Counted from the first letter of the stretch, positions 8,860 through 17,354 are shown. The stretch: DNA of 64,000 nucleotides from Neomesorhizobium albiziae (GCF_900114255.1 NZ_FOSL01000005.1:1-64000); one strand, 5' to 3'. Notes: generated from the letters alone by a model not told the origin. Numbers and translations: made by a program.

Positions 8860-9213
8860 TCAGTCCGTTCTCGAAATTTTTCCGAAAGCCGAGGCCGCGA
8901 CGATCAGCCAGCCGGCAATAAGAAGCATGCCGCCGGCCGGCGCCGCCATCGGAAACAGCCTGACGCCGGCATGGTCGCGCATGAGCAGATCGCCAGCGAA
9001 CACGAGAAGGCCGGCAAGCAGCGTCAGGCCACCGCCGCGCAGCAATCTGTTGGCGCCGGTCAGCCCGATAGCGAGGAAAACCGGCGCATGCATAAGCAGG
9101 AACGATGCCGCGGTGGAGGTGTTGCCACCACCGCCATGCGCTGCCGCCGCCGACAGGGCGACGCCCGCCGCACCGCAAAGTCCTGCGGCCAATATCAGGA
9201 TACGCTGGATCAT
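8860..9213 (-). CDS. DUF423 family membrane protein
   Basis: 117 residues from the ATG at 9213; an alternative ATG at 9225 adds four residues. Four hydrophobic segments: ILILAAGLCGAAGVALSAAAAHG, ASFLLMHAPVFLAIGL, LTLLAGLLVFAGDLLM and PAGGMLLIAGWLIVAASAF. The first, with its GAAGVALSAAAAHG run, and the fourth, GGMLLIAGW, are characteristic of DUF423 (YgdD-like) inner-membrane proteins of unknown role. It is transcribed divergently from ppk2 across about 220 bases that must hold both promoters. Confidence 0.85.
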   Translation of the reverse strand: MIQRILILAAGLCGAAGVALSAAAAHGGGGNTSTAASFLLMHAPVFLAIGLTGANRLLRGGGLTLLAGLLVFAGDLLMRDHAGVRLFPMAAPAGGMLLIAGWLIVAASAFGKISRTD

Positions 9214-9442
9214 TCGAAGCCCCATGGATGATTGCCGCTTCTCATAGCCGGGGCCGCCGCGTTTTGGAAACCGTCTGGCGGTCGCATTCATGGCATTGCG
9301 CGTGGCGGGCGCATCGAACGGCGCAATGTGCGATGCTTGAAATAAAACCGTCACCGGTTGCGGATACTGAGTTGGCTCAGCGGCATCTTCCGGCTCTGCG
9401 GGAGGAAGTCGGGCAGGGCAATACCTGGTCAGGGGAGTGGAG

Positions 9443-10363
9443 ATGAAAGAATCTGTAGACAGGAACGGCGCCCGGGATTGGCTGGAGGCCGAACTCGCCG
9501 ACACGCTCGACGAAGACTACGAACTGGAGATTTCGGAACCGACGCTTTCGCTGGAGATCGCCAAAATCTACAAGAAGGCGCATCCGGCGGCGATCGACCG
9601 CCATCTCTATTTCCGCGAACTGCTCAGGCTCCAGTCCGAACTGATCCGGCTGCAGTCATGGGTGGCCTACACCAAGTCGAAGGTGGTGGTGGTTTTCGAA
9701 GGCCGCGACTCCGCCGGCAAGGGCGGCGTCATCAAGCGCATCTCGCAGCGGCTCAACCCGCGCATCTGCCGCGTCGTCGCGCTGCCTGCGCCCACCGAGC
9801 GCGAACGGTCGCAATGGTATTTCCAGCGTTACGTGCCGCATCTGCCGGCCGGCGGCGAGATCGTGCTGTTCGACCGTTCCTGGTACAACCGGGCCGGGGT
9901 CGAGCGGGTGATGGGCTTTGCCGACGACGGCCAGGTCGAGGAATTCTTCCGTGACGTGCCGGATTTCGAGCGCATGCTGGTGCGCTCCGGCATCACGCTC
10001 GTCAAATACTGGTTCTCGATCACGGACGAGGAACAGCAGATGCGCTTCCTGATGCGCATCCACGATCCGATGAAGCAATGGAAACTGTCGCCGATGGATC
10101 TGGAATCGCGGGTCCGCTGGGAACAGTACACCAAGGCCAAGGAAGAGATGTTCGCGCGCACCAACATCCCGGAAGCGCCCTGGTACATCGTCGAAGGAAA
10201 CGACAAGAAGCGGGCGCGGCTAAACTGCATCGACCACCTGCTGCAGCGGGTGCCCTACGAGGACGTGCCGCACGAGGAGATCACCTTGCCGGAGCGGGTG
10301 TTCAACCCGGAATACGAGCGCCAGGTGCTGCCGCGCGAGCTTTATGTGCCGGAGAAGTATTAG
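9443..10363 (+). CDS. ppk2: Polyphosphate kinase 2 family protein
   Basis: Cytoplasmic enzyme that transfers phosphate between polyphosphate and nucleoside di- or triphosphates. 306 residues from the ATG at 9443, which has AGGGGAG 5 bases upstream; a GTG six bases earlier overlaps that site. Walker A GRDSAGKGG is at about 87-95, the Walker B/lid region FDRSWYNRAGVERVMGF near 143-158, and EQQMRFLMRIHDPMKQWKLS is the lid that follows. The layout is that of a single-domain (class I) PPK2. Nucleotide preference cannot be deduced. It stands alone and is convergent with the hepT remnant. Confidence 0.93.
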   Translation: MKESVDRNGARDWLEAELADTLDEDYELEISEPTLSLEIAKIYKKAHPAAIDRHLYFRELLRLQSELIRLQSWVAYTKSKVVVVFEGRDSAGKGGVIKRISQRLNPRICRVVALPAPTERERSQWYFQRYVPHLPAGGEIVLFDRSWYNRAGVERVMGFADDGQVEEFFRDVPDFERMLVRSGITLVKYWFSITDEEQQMRFLMRIHDPMKQWKLSPMDLESRVRWEQYTKAKEEMFARTNIPEAPWYIVEGNDKKRARLNCIDHLLQRVPYEDVPHEEITLPERVFNPEYERQVLPRELYVPEKY

Positions 10364-10395
10364 AAACTGAGGTGGCGCGAGGAAACGAGCCTGGC

Positions 10396-10732
10396 CTACT
10401 TCTCGGACATCATGCGTTGAACGGCGGATCGCAACGGCGGCAGGTGGTTGGTGACGACCGCCCAGACGATCGGATGACTTGTGATATTCGTGCCGAAGGA
10501 CGTTTCCGATGCCTCGTATCTCTTTCCAGGGAATTTCGGGAGCACGGGCTGCATAACTCTCGGGAAGATGCCGCGCCGCTTCCGAAATGATCTCGATACC
10601 GCGCTCGACGCCATGCCGTAGCAGCCATTCGCTGCGGAAGTCGCTGATTGTCTTGCCTTTTGTTGCAGCAACGATTCCGTCAATGGCGGCAAGGATTTCG
10701 ACCAGAACGGGTTCGACTTTGCGTTGCGCCAT
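10396..10732 (-). pseudogene. HepT-like (DUF86) toxin gene with a frameshift
   Basis: HEPN-type ribonuclease/toxin partner of the MNT nucleotidyltransferase just upstream. The frame from 10732 reads MAQRKVEPVLVEILAAIDGI and runs well to GIGNVLRHEYH, the HEPN active-site region, then turns into unrelated sequence (SSDRLGG and on for 70 residues). The expected C-terminus, SHPIVWAVVTNHLPPLRSA, continues in the +1 frame from about 10480 and stops at 10396. A single-base shift near 10475-10485 explains both. Start ATG overlaps the stop of the nucleotidyltransferase (TGATG). The usual R of the RX4HXY motif is Gly here, as I recall from related rhizobial proteins. Either a real loss of function or a sequencing error. 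Confidence 0.75.
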
Positions 10733-11028
10733 CAAAACACACGATAGGCTGTGTTCTCGATGTCTTTCTTCAGCGTGGGATGAAGGCTGTCGCGGGTCGT
10801 CACGTCGACTTCCATCGCAATCTTTTCCTCGAGGAACTGCTTGATGCCGACGAGCTCGACCAGAGAAAACCCGCTGGAGCCGTCATAGTCGATGAAAATA
10901 TCCACGTCGCTGTCTGCTCGCGCGTCTCCCCGCGCAACGGACCCGAACAGGTAAAGCGATGTAGCGCCCATGCGTTTCACCGCATCGGCGTTGTGTCGCA
11001 GTGTGCGTATAATCTCGGTGCGTCGCAT
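10732..11028 (-). CDS. MNT-type nucleotidyltransferase (MntA-like antitoxin)
   Basis: 98 residues, minimal nucleotidyltransferase of the MntA/HepT toxin-antitoxin type. The catalytic signature GS-x10-DxD is present: LFGSVARGDARADSDVDIFID at about 28-47. A third acidic residue lies in IAMEVDVTT. In studied pairs this enzyme adds AMP groups to a tyrosine of the HEPN partner and neutralises it. The partner gene follows directly with a 1-base overlap but is frameshifted here, so the antitoxin-like gene appears intact while the toxin does not. Confidence 0.88.
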   Translation of the reverse strand: MRRTEIIRTLRHNADAVKRMGATSLYLFGSVARGDARADSDVDIFIDYDGSSGFSLVELVGIKQFLEEKIAMEVDVTTRDSLHPTLKKDIENTAYRVF

Positions 11029-11060
11029 GCAGCGACTATATATGCTGTCGGGGCAATTCG

Positions 11061-12092
11061 TCAGCCCTTCAGCATCTCCGCCACCTGCGGCGCGAAATAG
11101 GTCAGGATGCCGTCGCAGCCAGCGCGCTTGAAGGCGAGCAGGCTTTCCATCATGGCCTTGTCGCCGTCGATCCAGCCATTGGCGGCAGCTGCCTTGATCA
11201 TCGAATACTCGCCCGACACCTGGTAGGCGAAGGTCGGCATCTGGAACTCGTCCTTCAGCCGCCGGATGATGTCGAGATAGGGCAGGCCGGGTTTCACCAT
11301 CAGCATGTCGGCGCCTTCGGCAAGGTCCTGCTCGGCCTCGCGCACCGCCTCGTCGGAATTGGCGTGGTCGAGGTAATAGGTTTTCTTGTCGCCCTTGAGC
11401 AGGCCGCTGGTGCCGATCGCCTCGCGGTATGGGCCGTAGAAGGCGGAAGCGAACTTCGTCGCGTAGGACATGATCGCCACATCGGAAAAACCGTTGGCGT
11501 CGAGCGCGTCGCGGATGGCGCCGACGCGCCCGTCCATCATGTCCGACGGCGCGATGATGTCGGCGCCGGCGGCTGCCTGCAGCACCGCCGCTGCCGCCAC
11601 CTGTTCCACCGTCTCGTCGTTGACGATGATGCCGTCACGCAGGATGCCGTCATGGCCATGCGTGGTGAAGGGGTCGAGCGCGACATCGGTGATGACGCCG
11701 ATTTCCGGCACCGCGTCCTTGATGGCGCGGGTCACGCGGTTGATCAGATTGTCGGCTTCCAGAATGTGCGAACCGGTCTGGTCGCGGAACTTCATGTCGA
11801 CGTTGGGGAAGGTGGCGAGTGCCGGAATGCCGAGCCTGGCGGCGCGTTCGGCTTCCTTGACGGCGAGATCGGGCGTCAGCCGGAAGACGCCGGGCATTGC
11901 CGGGATCGGCTCGCGCCTGCTTTCGCCGTCGATGATGAAGATCGGCCAGATCAGGTCGTCGACGGTCAGGTGATTTTCCTGAACCAGGCGGCGCGACCAG
12001 TCGGCCTTGCGCATGCGCCTCAGCCTGCGGCTGCCGGTGATTTCGTCAACGCTGCGGTTCCCCGCGGCTTTCGGACGGCTGATCTTGTTCAT
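11061..12092 (-). CDS. hemB: Delta-aminolevulinic acid dehydratase (porphobilinogen synthase)
   Basis: Condenses two 5-aminolevulinate molecules to porphobilinogen in tetrapyrrole (heme, cobalamin) synthesis, in the cytoplasm. 343 residues, normal length. The two active-site lysines sit in SYATKFASAFYGPYREA and MVKPGLPYLDIIRR. The metal loop reads DVALDPFTTHGHDG: the three zinc-binding cysteines of the animal and yeast type are replaced by Ala and Asp, as in the magnesium-dependent enzymes of rhizobia and Pseudomonas. It is the head of its own unit with 112 bases to the DUF1254 gene. Confidence 0.97.
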   Translation of the reverse strand: MNKISRPKAAGNRSVDEITGSRRLRRMRKADWSRRLVQENHLTVDDLIWPIFIIDGESRREPIPAMPGVFRLTPDLAVKEAERAARLGIPALATFPNVDMKFRDQTGSHILEADNLINRVTRAIKDAVPEIGVITDVALDPFTTHGHDGILRDGIIVNDETVEQVAAAAVLQAAAGADIIAPSDMMDGRVGAIRDALDANGFSDVAIMSYATKFASAFYGPYREAIGTSGLLKGDKKTYYLDHANSDEAVREAEQDLAEGADMLMVKPGLPYLDIIRRLKDEFQMPTFAYQVSGEYSMIKAAAANGWIDGDKAMMESLLAFKRAGCDGILTYFAPQVAEMLKG

Positions 12093-12204
12093 CTCGGCTC
12101 TCCAGACCCGCGCCTTCTAACACGCGCGCCGTTTGCGAACCAAGTCCCGTCCCGGCCGCAGCGGTGTCGCAGTTGATGCGGCTTTCGATCCGGAGTGCGT
12201 TTCC

Positions 12205-13002
12205 TCAGTCCACCTTCTTAACGGGCGGTGGCGCCCAGGCTCCTTTAAGAAACTCCTCCCGCGGCGAGTAGAGCCGCATCGGCAATGTGACGGGGCCCTT
12301 GCCGACAGGGAGCCAGTTTGCCTCCTTGTCGCTGCCGGGCGAGGTCGCCTGAACGTAGATGTCCACTGAACCGTCGCTGTTGGTGACAAGCTTGTCGCGA
12401 TCGCCAATCGCCTGCCGCTTCAGTGAGTTGGGGATGAAATAGCCCTCGATGTCATAGGCCGTCACCGACCAGAACGCATCCACCGGCGGCAGCTTGCCCT
12501 TGTCGAAGTGCAGCACGTAGTTGCTGCCGCCATCGAGCGCGGGGCCCTCGCTGTCGCTGGATAGCGAGGGGTACACCGCGTCCTGTGGCAGATTTTCGCC
12601 AACGCAGCATTGAGCGATGGCCGCGCGGTAGAGATAGTCCGTTCCATAGGTGCCGCTGCGGGTCGTGTAGACCCAGTCTTTGCCGCCATTCGTGCGAATG
12701 ACGAGCCTGTCGTCGGGATTTGGAAAGGCGCGGGCGTGGTGAAACTGGTTCGGCGGCCCGAACGCGTCTCCGGGAGGAGCCTCCGCGAAGTTGCTCAACT
12801 TCCTTAGCATGGCATTCGTCAACATCAACGGATAGGCGTAGACATAGGCGTCCCTCGCGATGGCCTGCGCTTCTTCGTCAGGGATCGAAATTGCGCCTGC
12901 TTCCGTTGCTGGTTGGGGCTGCGTCTGCGCGGTGGCAGAAAAGAGAGCAGCCGCCATCAGCAATGCTGCGGTGCCGAGCGTCGTTACCCATTTTCCGTTC
13001 AT
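12205..13002 (-). CDS. DUF1254/DUF1214 periplasmic protein, internally deleted
   Basis: 265 residues, in one open frame. MNGKWVTTLGTAALLMAAAL... ending ATAQ is a signal peptide. Residues about 42-95 (ARDAYVYAYPLMLTN, PPNQFHHARAFPNPDD) are the start of DUF1254. From about residue 104 the sequence is the late part of the two-domain family: NGGKDWVYTTRSGTYGTDYL, then DAFWSVTAYDIEGYFIPNSL of DUF1214, ending LPMRLYSPREEF. Full-length members that I know have some 450 residues, so about 180-200 residues between the two blocks, the body of DUF1254, are missing near nucleotide 12700. The frame is kept. Function of the family is not established; whether this shortened form folds is unclear. Confidence 0.75.
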   Translation of the reverse strand: MNGKWVTTLGTAALLMAAALFSATAQTQPQPATEAGAISIPDEEAQAIARDAYVYAYPLMLTNAMLRKLSNFAEAPPGDAFGPPNQFHHARAFPNPDDRLVIRTNGGKDWVYTTRSGTYGTDYLYRAAIAQCCVGENLPQDAVYPSLSSDSEGPALDGGSNYVLHFDKGKLPPVDAFWSVTAYDIEGYFIPNSLKRQAIGDRDKLVTNSDGSVDIYVQATSPGSDKEANWLPVGKGPVTLPMRLYSPREEFLKGAWAPPPVKKVD

Positions 13003-13241
13003 GATGGCTACTCCGTTTTTTCCGGGAGCGTGCGAAAACGTGCAAACAGAACACGGCGCATCCCCGTGATTGTGGCCGACCGCTATGCTCTCGTCTGCAA
13101 TTTCTCACTGGCCTGGGTGGGCGTCAATTGGCGCGAAACCGCCCTTTCGATTCTATCCTAAGCTGAAATTCAAACGGACACTCGCCACCAGCAGCAGCAT
13201 TGCCGCAAGCGGGACCATGCGCTAGCACTGCACGTCTCCTG

Positions 13242-14303
13242 ATGTCCGAAAAGGATTTGTGCGTGGATTTTGATGGCGGTGACGAAATCCGATTCGAACG
13301 GATCGGTGTGGCGGGTGTCGTAACGCTGACGCGTCCGCAAGCGCTCAACGCCCTTACGCACCGCATGATCAAGGCGCTGTCCAGGGCCCTGACCGCGTGG
13401 GAACACGACGCAAGTGTCGCGGTGGTGCTGATCAAGGGCGAGGGCAGGGCCTTTTCCGCTGGCGGCGATATCCAGGCGGTTTACGCGGGCAGGGCAAACA
13501 GCGGTTCGATGGTCGGGTTTTTCGCCGACGAGTACCGGCTCAATGCCCAGATCGCACGTTTCAGGAAGCCCTATGTGGCGCTGATCGACGGCATCGTCAT
13601 GGGCGGCGGCGTCGGCCTGTCGTTTCATGGCTCGCACCGCGTGCTTACCGAAAACGCCCAGTTCGCCATGCCGGAAGTCGGCATCGGCTTCTTCCCTGAT
13701 GTCGGCGGCAGCCACCTGCTCCCCGACCTCGGCGGCAGCTTCGGCATGTATCTGGCGCTGACGGGAAACCGCATCGGTTATGGCGATGCGCTCTGGTCGG
13801 GCCTGGCGACGCATACGATCAAGGCCGAAGGACAGCCCGGTTTTATCCAGCGCCTGACCGAAACCGGCGAGCCGGAGGCGGTGTTGCGCAGCTATTTCAG
13901 CGCCGCCCGGCGCGAAACGGATCGGCCGACGCTCGAAGCCATCGCCAAGCATTTTTCGCAAGCCTCGTTGTACGACGTGGTGGAAAGCCTGCGGCGTTCC
14001 GCCGACAGCGACGAATTCGCGGCCAAGACCCTTGCCACCATTCGGCTGAAGTCTCCGACCAGCCTCAATGTCGCCTTTCGCCAGATCTCCGCCGGGCTGA
14101 CGCTTTCCATGGACGACTGCATGCGGATGGAGTTCCGCATTCTCAACCGCATGCTGACCGGTGACGATTTCTACGAAGGCATCCGCGCGGCGATTATAGA
14201 GAAGGGCTCCAAGCCGCAGTGGCGTCCTGCCGCGTTGAGCGATGTTGACCCGGCAGCGATCGATGCCTATTTCGCACCGCTCGAAAAGGAACTGGCGCTT
14301 TGA
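13242..14303 (+). CDS. 3-hydroxyisobutyryl-CoA hydrolase (enoyl-CoA hydratase/isomerase family)
   Basis: Hydrolyses 3-hydroxyisobutyryl-CoA in valine degradation; cytoplasmic crotonase-fold enzyme of 353 residues. I start at the ATG at 13242 (MSEKDLCVD). Key blocks: GEGRAFSAGGDIQAVY (oxyanion hole), DGIVMGGGVGLSFHGSHRV (second oxyanion glycines) and MPEVGIGFFPDVGGSHLLP, which has the Glu and Asp found in the HIBYL-CoA hydrolase subgroup. The C-terminal part after about residue 200, with FYEGIRAAIIEKGSKPQWRP, is also that of the subgroup rather than of simple hydratases. A small membrane-protein gene overlaps its stop codon. Confidence 0.9.
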   Translation: MSEKDLCVDFDGGDEIRFERIGVAGVVTLTRPQALNALTHRMIKALSRALTAWEHDASVAVVLIKGEGRAFSAGGDIQAVYAGRANSGSMVGFFADEYRLNAQIARFRKPYVALIDGIVMGGGVGLSFHGSHRVLTENAQFAMPEVGIGFFPDVGGSHLLPDLGGSFGMYLALTGNRIGYGDALWSGLATHTIKAEGQPGFIQRLTETGEPEAVLRSYFSAARRETDRPTLEAIAKHFSQASLYDVVESLRRSADSDEFAAKTLATIRLKSPTSLNVAFRQISAGLTLSMDDCMRMEFRILNRMLTGDDFYEGIRAAIIEKGSKPQWRPAALSDVDPAAIDAYFAPLEKELAL

Positions 14304-14722
14304 ACGACGAAGTGACCAGGCAGTCGAGCCTAGAGCCTTCGACGGCGGAACTGACCTTCTACTGGTTCCACCGCGTGGTCGCCGCCTACTGCCTGATGTT
14401 CGGCATGCTCTATTGGGTCCGGCTGATCGGCATCTACGACGGCCCGACGTGGCGCTTCGACCTGATGCCCACCTACTGGCAGGTGCCGAGCGTGATCCTG
14501 GCCGTGTTTTTCCCATTCGCGGCAATCGGCCTGTGGATGCTTGCCTCGTGGGGGCCGGTGATATGGTTCATCTGCGCAGCCACTGAAACAGTGATGTATG
14601 CCGGCTTCCCCGAACTCTTCGCCGACAAGCTCCTGATCGTCGTCTCGCATCTGTGCGTGGCTTTGCTCTATGCGGCCTTGCGGCTGGTCATCTATTTCCA
14701 GAAACGCGCCGCTGCCCGCTAG
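14300..14722 (+). CDS. DUF6163-like small membrane protein
   Basis: 140 residues if started at the TTG at 14300, which overlaps the hydrolase stop by 3 bases; a GTG at 14312 is an alternative. Four hydrophobic segments: FHRVVAAYCLMFGMLYWVRL, VILAVFFPFAAIGLWML, WGPVIWFICAATETVMY and LLIVVSHLCVALLYAALR. The pattern, with WVRLIGIYDGP before WRFDLMP, fits a family of small rhizobial inner-membrane proteins I recall as DUF6163. No function is known. Translational coupling suggests co-expression with the hydrolase. A partial copy of the gene's last 25 bases is found 90 bases further on. Confidence 0.75.
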   Translation: MNDEVTRQSSLEPSTAELTFYWFHRVVAAYCLMFGMLYWVRLIGIYDGPTWRFDLMPTYWQVPSVILAVFFPFAAIGLWMLASWGPVIWFICAATETVMYAGFPELFADKLLIVVSHLCVALLYAALRLVIYFQKRAAAR

Positions 14723-15044
14723 GACGTATTGATGTTCAGGTGATGCCGGCCTGCAAATGGCGGCTTACTCCGCTTCCGGTTCTCAGTGCCCAGAAACGCG
14801 CCGCCACCCGCTAGACGGGAAGCCACTCTTCCCAGGCTTTCGCGCACGCGCTCCGCAATGTGCGAACACGCATGGTTAACAACTTACCCTCGTGAAAGGT
14901 TTTGTTAATCCTCTTTCGAAACCTCTCTCCGGTAAGCTCTTGTTAGCCTTGGCCTTTAAGTCGAATTTTAGGTGTATTCGATAGGGTCGCGATCAAGGTG
15001 AGAAATAAAAAACAATCACCGGGCGACAAACGAGAGGCAAGACA
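14723..15044 (+). other. Intergenic region: short 3'-end duplication and ldtR promoter region
   Basis: Two things are visible. First, bases 14790-14814 repeat, with two or three mismatches, the last codons and stop of the preceding gene (14698-14722), so a piece of gene end was duplicated. Second, the last 180 bases carry three TTGTTA-type boxes (14875-14882 inverted, 14902-14908, 14940-14946) in front of ldtR. A matching TTGTTAA at 15787-15793 lies in front of ldtP. These are candidate LdtR sites. Confidence 0.45.
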
Positions 15045-15560
15045 ATGATCAATTCGCGTCCCGCGGCAAAGACCGCAAGTGTATCCGACGATCGCCGTGA
15101 AGCGATCCGTTCCCTTTATATGGAATCGCTGCAGCTTGTTGAGCGGTTGCACCGCCGTTTGCTCGATGTCATCAAGGATGAGTTCGATCGCAACGGCCGC
15201 AGCGACATCAATGCTATCCAGGCGCTGCTGCTGTTCAATATCGGCAATGCCGAACTGACCGCCGGCGAGCTGCGCTCGCGTGGCTACTATCTCGGCTCCA
15301 ACGTTTCCTACAACCTGAAGAAGCTGGTCGACCTCGGTTTCATCAACCACCAGCGCTCGCGCATCGACCGCCGTTCGGTCCGCGTCAGCCTAACCCCGAA
15401 GGGCAATGACGTGGCCGAAGTGGTCGCCGGTCTTTACGAGCGCCACATCGGTTCGATCGAGCAGGTCGGCGGTATCAACACCGACGAGTTCAAGCAGATG
15501 AACCGCGCCCTGCAGCGCCTCGACCGCTTCTGGAACGACACCATCGCCTACCGCATGTAA
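15045..15560 (+). CDS. ldtR: LdtR, winged-helix regulator of L,D-transpeptidase expression
   Basis: 171 residues, MarR-like regulator. Residues about 24-150 hold the winged helix: IKDEFDRNGRSDINAIQALLLFNIG, the recognition part LRSRGYYLGSNVSYNLKKLVDLGFI, and the wing QRSRIDRRSVRVSLTPKG. This protein is strongly conserved in rhizobia, Brucella and Liberibacter, where LdtR controls its own gene and the nearby L,D-transpeptidase gene ldtP and takes part in osmotic stress tolerance. The same pair is next to each other here. It has its own terminator at 15584-15612, so ldtP is transcribed separately. Confidence 0.92.
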   Translation: MINSRPAAKTASVSDDRREAIRSLYMESLQLVERLHRRLLDVIKDEFDRNGRSDINAIQALLLFNIGNAELTAGELRSRGYYLGSNVSYNLKKLVDLGFINHQRSRIDRRSVRVSLTPKGNDVAEVVAGLYERHIGSIEQVGGINTDEFKQMNRALQRLDRFWNDTIAYRM

Positions 15561-15583
15561 CCGGAACCGAACATGCCCAATCA

Positions 15584-15612
15584 AAAACCGGCGCCCGCAC
15601 GGCGCCGGTTTT
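15584..15612 (+). terminator. Intrinsic terminator of ldtR
   Basis: Perfect 9-base stem ACCGGCGCC with a 5-base loop (15587-15609), preceded by A residues and followed by TTTTGCCGTTTT. It lies 24 bases after the ldtR stop. Confidence 0.88.
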
Positions 15613-15850
15613 GCCGTTTTGAGCGATGCTTCACACCGTTGTGTGGTGGATGGTCACGCTGCCGCCATATTCCGATGACTTACCCAAGGTCGGAGAGTAT
15701 TGCCGTGCCGAATGCAAGCGGCGGGGAACTCAAGTTCACATTTGCGCATTGTGCGAGCCTGTGACGTGCCTCTTATGGTTGGCAAATTGTTAAGAGTGAC
15801 CAACTAGCCTGTGCGATGTGTCAATTTCTGTCGGCAGTAATTGGGTGTAG

Positions 15851-17122
15851 ATGTCTGGAATGTTCATGAAAACAAACCGTCGCCTTTTCATCACCGGTGC
15901 GAGCGCCATCGCTGCTGCTGCCGCATTTTCCGGGGCCGCCAGTGCGCAGGACGTGATCGGGGATATCCTCAATTCGCCAAGCCGCGGCAATTGGGACGAT
16001 ACGTTCGACGCGCGCGCCGCCGAAGGCGGCAAGGTGGCTTCCAACCTTCCGATCTTCAGCCTGCATACCGTCGGCTATGTGGAGCAGGCGATCGCGCAGT
16101 ATTCCAACATTGTCGCTCAGGGCGGCTGGCAGCCGGTGCCGGACACCAAGAAGCTCAAGCTTGGTGTCGTCGATCCCGACGTGGTGCCGTTGCGCAAGCG
16201 CCTGATGGTTTCCGGCGACCTGCCGCAGAGCGCCGGCATTTCCGAAGCCTTCGATACTTATGTCGACGCGGCGGTGAAGCGTTTCCAGGCCCGTCACGGC
16301 CTGCCGGCTGACGGCGTGCTCGGCAAATACAGCTACGCCGCCATGAACATCTCGGCGCCGGTCCGCCTCGGCCAGCTTGAGACCAATCTGGTGCGGCTGC
16401 GCTCTATGTCGGGCGAACTCGGCCAGCGCTATGTGATGGTCAACGTTCCGGCCGCGCAGATCGAGGCCGTCGAAAACGACCGCGTCGTGCTGCGCCACAC
16501 CGCGATCGTAGGCAAGGTCGACCGCCAGACGCCGATCCTCAACTCCAAGATCAACGAGATCGTCGTCAATCCTTACTGGAACGCGCCGGAATCGATCGTC
16601 CGCAAGGACATCATCCCGCTGATGCGCAAGGACCCGACCTACCTCTCCAAGAACAACATCCGCATTCTTGGGCCGGAAGGCGAGATCGACCCGACCACCA
16701 TCGACTGGAACACCGAGGACGCGGCGAAGTTCCGGCTGCGCCAGGATCCGGGCGCCGGCAACGCCATGTCGTCGGTGAAAATCAACTTCCCGAGTCCGGA
16801 CGGTGTCTACATGCACGACACCCCGCAGCAGAGCCTGTTCTCGAAGCTGATGCGCTTCGATTCTTCGGGCTGCGTGCGCGTCCAGAACGTCCGCGACCTC
16901 GTCACCTGGATCCTGCGCGACACGCCAGGCTGGGACCGCCAGCATTTCGAGCAGGCGATCAAGAGCGGCGAGAACATCCCCGTGGCCGTCACCAACCCGG
17001 TGCCGGTCTATTTCACCTATATCTCGGCCTGGTCGACCGGCGACGGCGTGGTGCATTTCCGCGACGACATCTACGGCCGCGACGGCGTCGACGAATTGCA
17101 GATTTCCTCGACCACGCTCTGA
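15851..17122 (+). CDS. ldtP: Murein L,D-transpeptidase (LdtP, YkuD family)
   Basis: Periplasmic cell-wall enzyme that makes 3-3 crosslinks or attaches proteins to peptidoglycan. 423 residues from 15851; an ATG at 15866 (MKTNRRLF) is as likely. NRRLFITGASAIAAAAAFSG looks like a twin-arginine (Tat) signal peptide ending ASAQ. A peptidoglycan-binding domain covers about residues 115-165 (VDAAVKRFQARHGLPADGVLG). The YkuD catalytic domain follows, from about 195 to 370, with the His in YMHDTPQQSLF and the catalytic Cys in SSGCVRVQNVRDL. It is the expected target of LdtR, encoded just upstream. Confidence 0.93.
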   Translation: MSGMFMKTNRRLFITGASAIAAAAAFSGAASAQDVIGDILNSPSRGNWDDTFDARAAEGGKVASNLPIFSLHTVGYVEQAIAQYSNIVAQGGWQPVPDTKKLKLGVVDPDVVPLRKRLMVSGDLPQSAGISEAFDTYVDAAVKRFQARHGLPADGVLGKYSYAAMNISAPVRLGQLETNLVRLRSMSGELGQRYVMVNVPAAQIEAVENDRVVLRHTAIVGKVDRQTPILNSKINEIVVNPYWNAPESIVRKDIIPLMRKDPTYLSKNNIRILGPEGEIDPTTIDWNTEDAAKFRLRQDPGAGNAMSSVKINFPSPDGVYMHDTPQQSLFSKLMRFDSSGCVRVQNVRDLVTWILRDTPGWDRQHFEQAIKSGENIPVAVTNPVPVYFTYISAWSTGDGVVHFRDDIYGRDGVDELQISSTTL

Positions 17123-17150
17123 TACTTGCGAAAACCCTCCGGTTTTCTGG

Positions 17151-17178
17151 AAAGGCCGCCTCGAAAGGGCGGCTTTTT
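17151..17178 (+). terminator. Intrinsic terminator of ldtP
   Basis: Stem GGCCGCC / GGGCGGC with a short loop (about 17154-17173), A residues on the 5' side and TTTTT directly after. It begins 28 bases beyond the ldtP stop. Confidence 0.85.
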
Positions 17179-17251
17179 CATTTTCCGCTGGCGCAAAGCG
17201 GCCATCAAATTTCGCACCGCGAACGTGGCGGGGCGTGCGCAACTGTGTTAC

Positions 17252-17354
17252 TGCATCGGCCCGAAAATCGATTCCGATTTTCGGAAAGCACGATGCAGAG
17301 ATTCAAAGTCTTAGAGCGTCCTTTGCGCGTCCAAAAGGACGCGCGGCGCTCTAA
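17252..17354. repeat. Two-palindrome intergenic mosaic element
   Basis: Two palindromes in a row between ldtP and glyA. The first (17252-17297) has arms TGCATCGGCCCGAAAATCG and the reverse complement, with a few mismatches. The second (17311-17354) has arms TTAGAGCGTCC...GCGCGTCC and back to GGCGCTCTAA. This arrangement matches the common rhizobial intergenic mosaic repeats. Related shorter copies are at 32425-32476, 48047-48092, 52090-52150 and 56186-56250. Confidence 0.75.
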
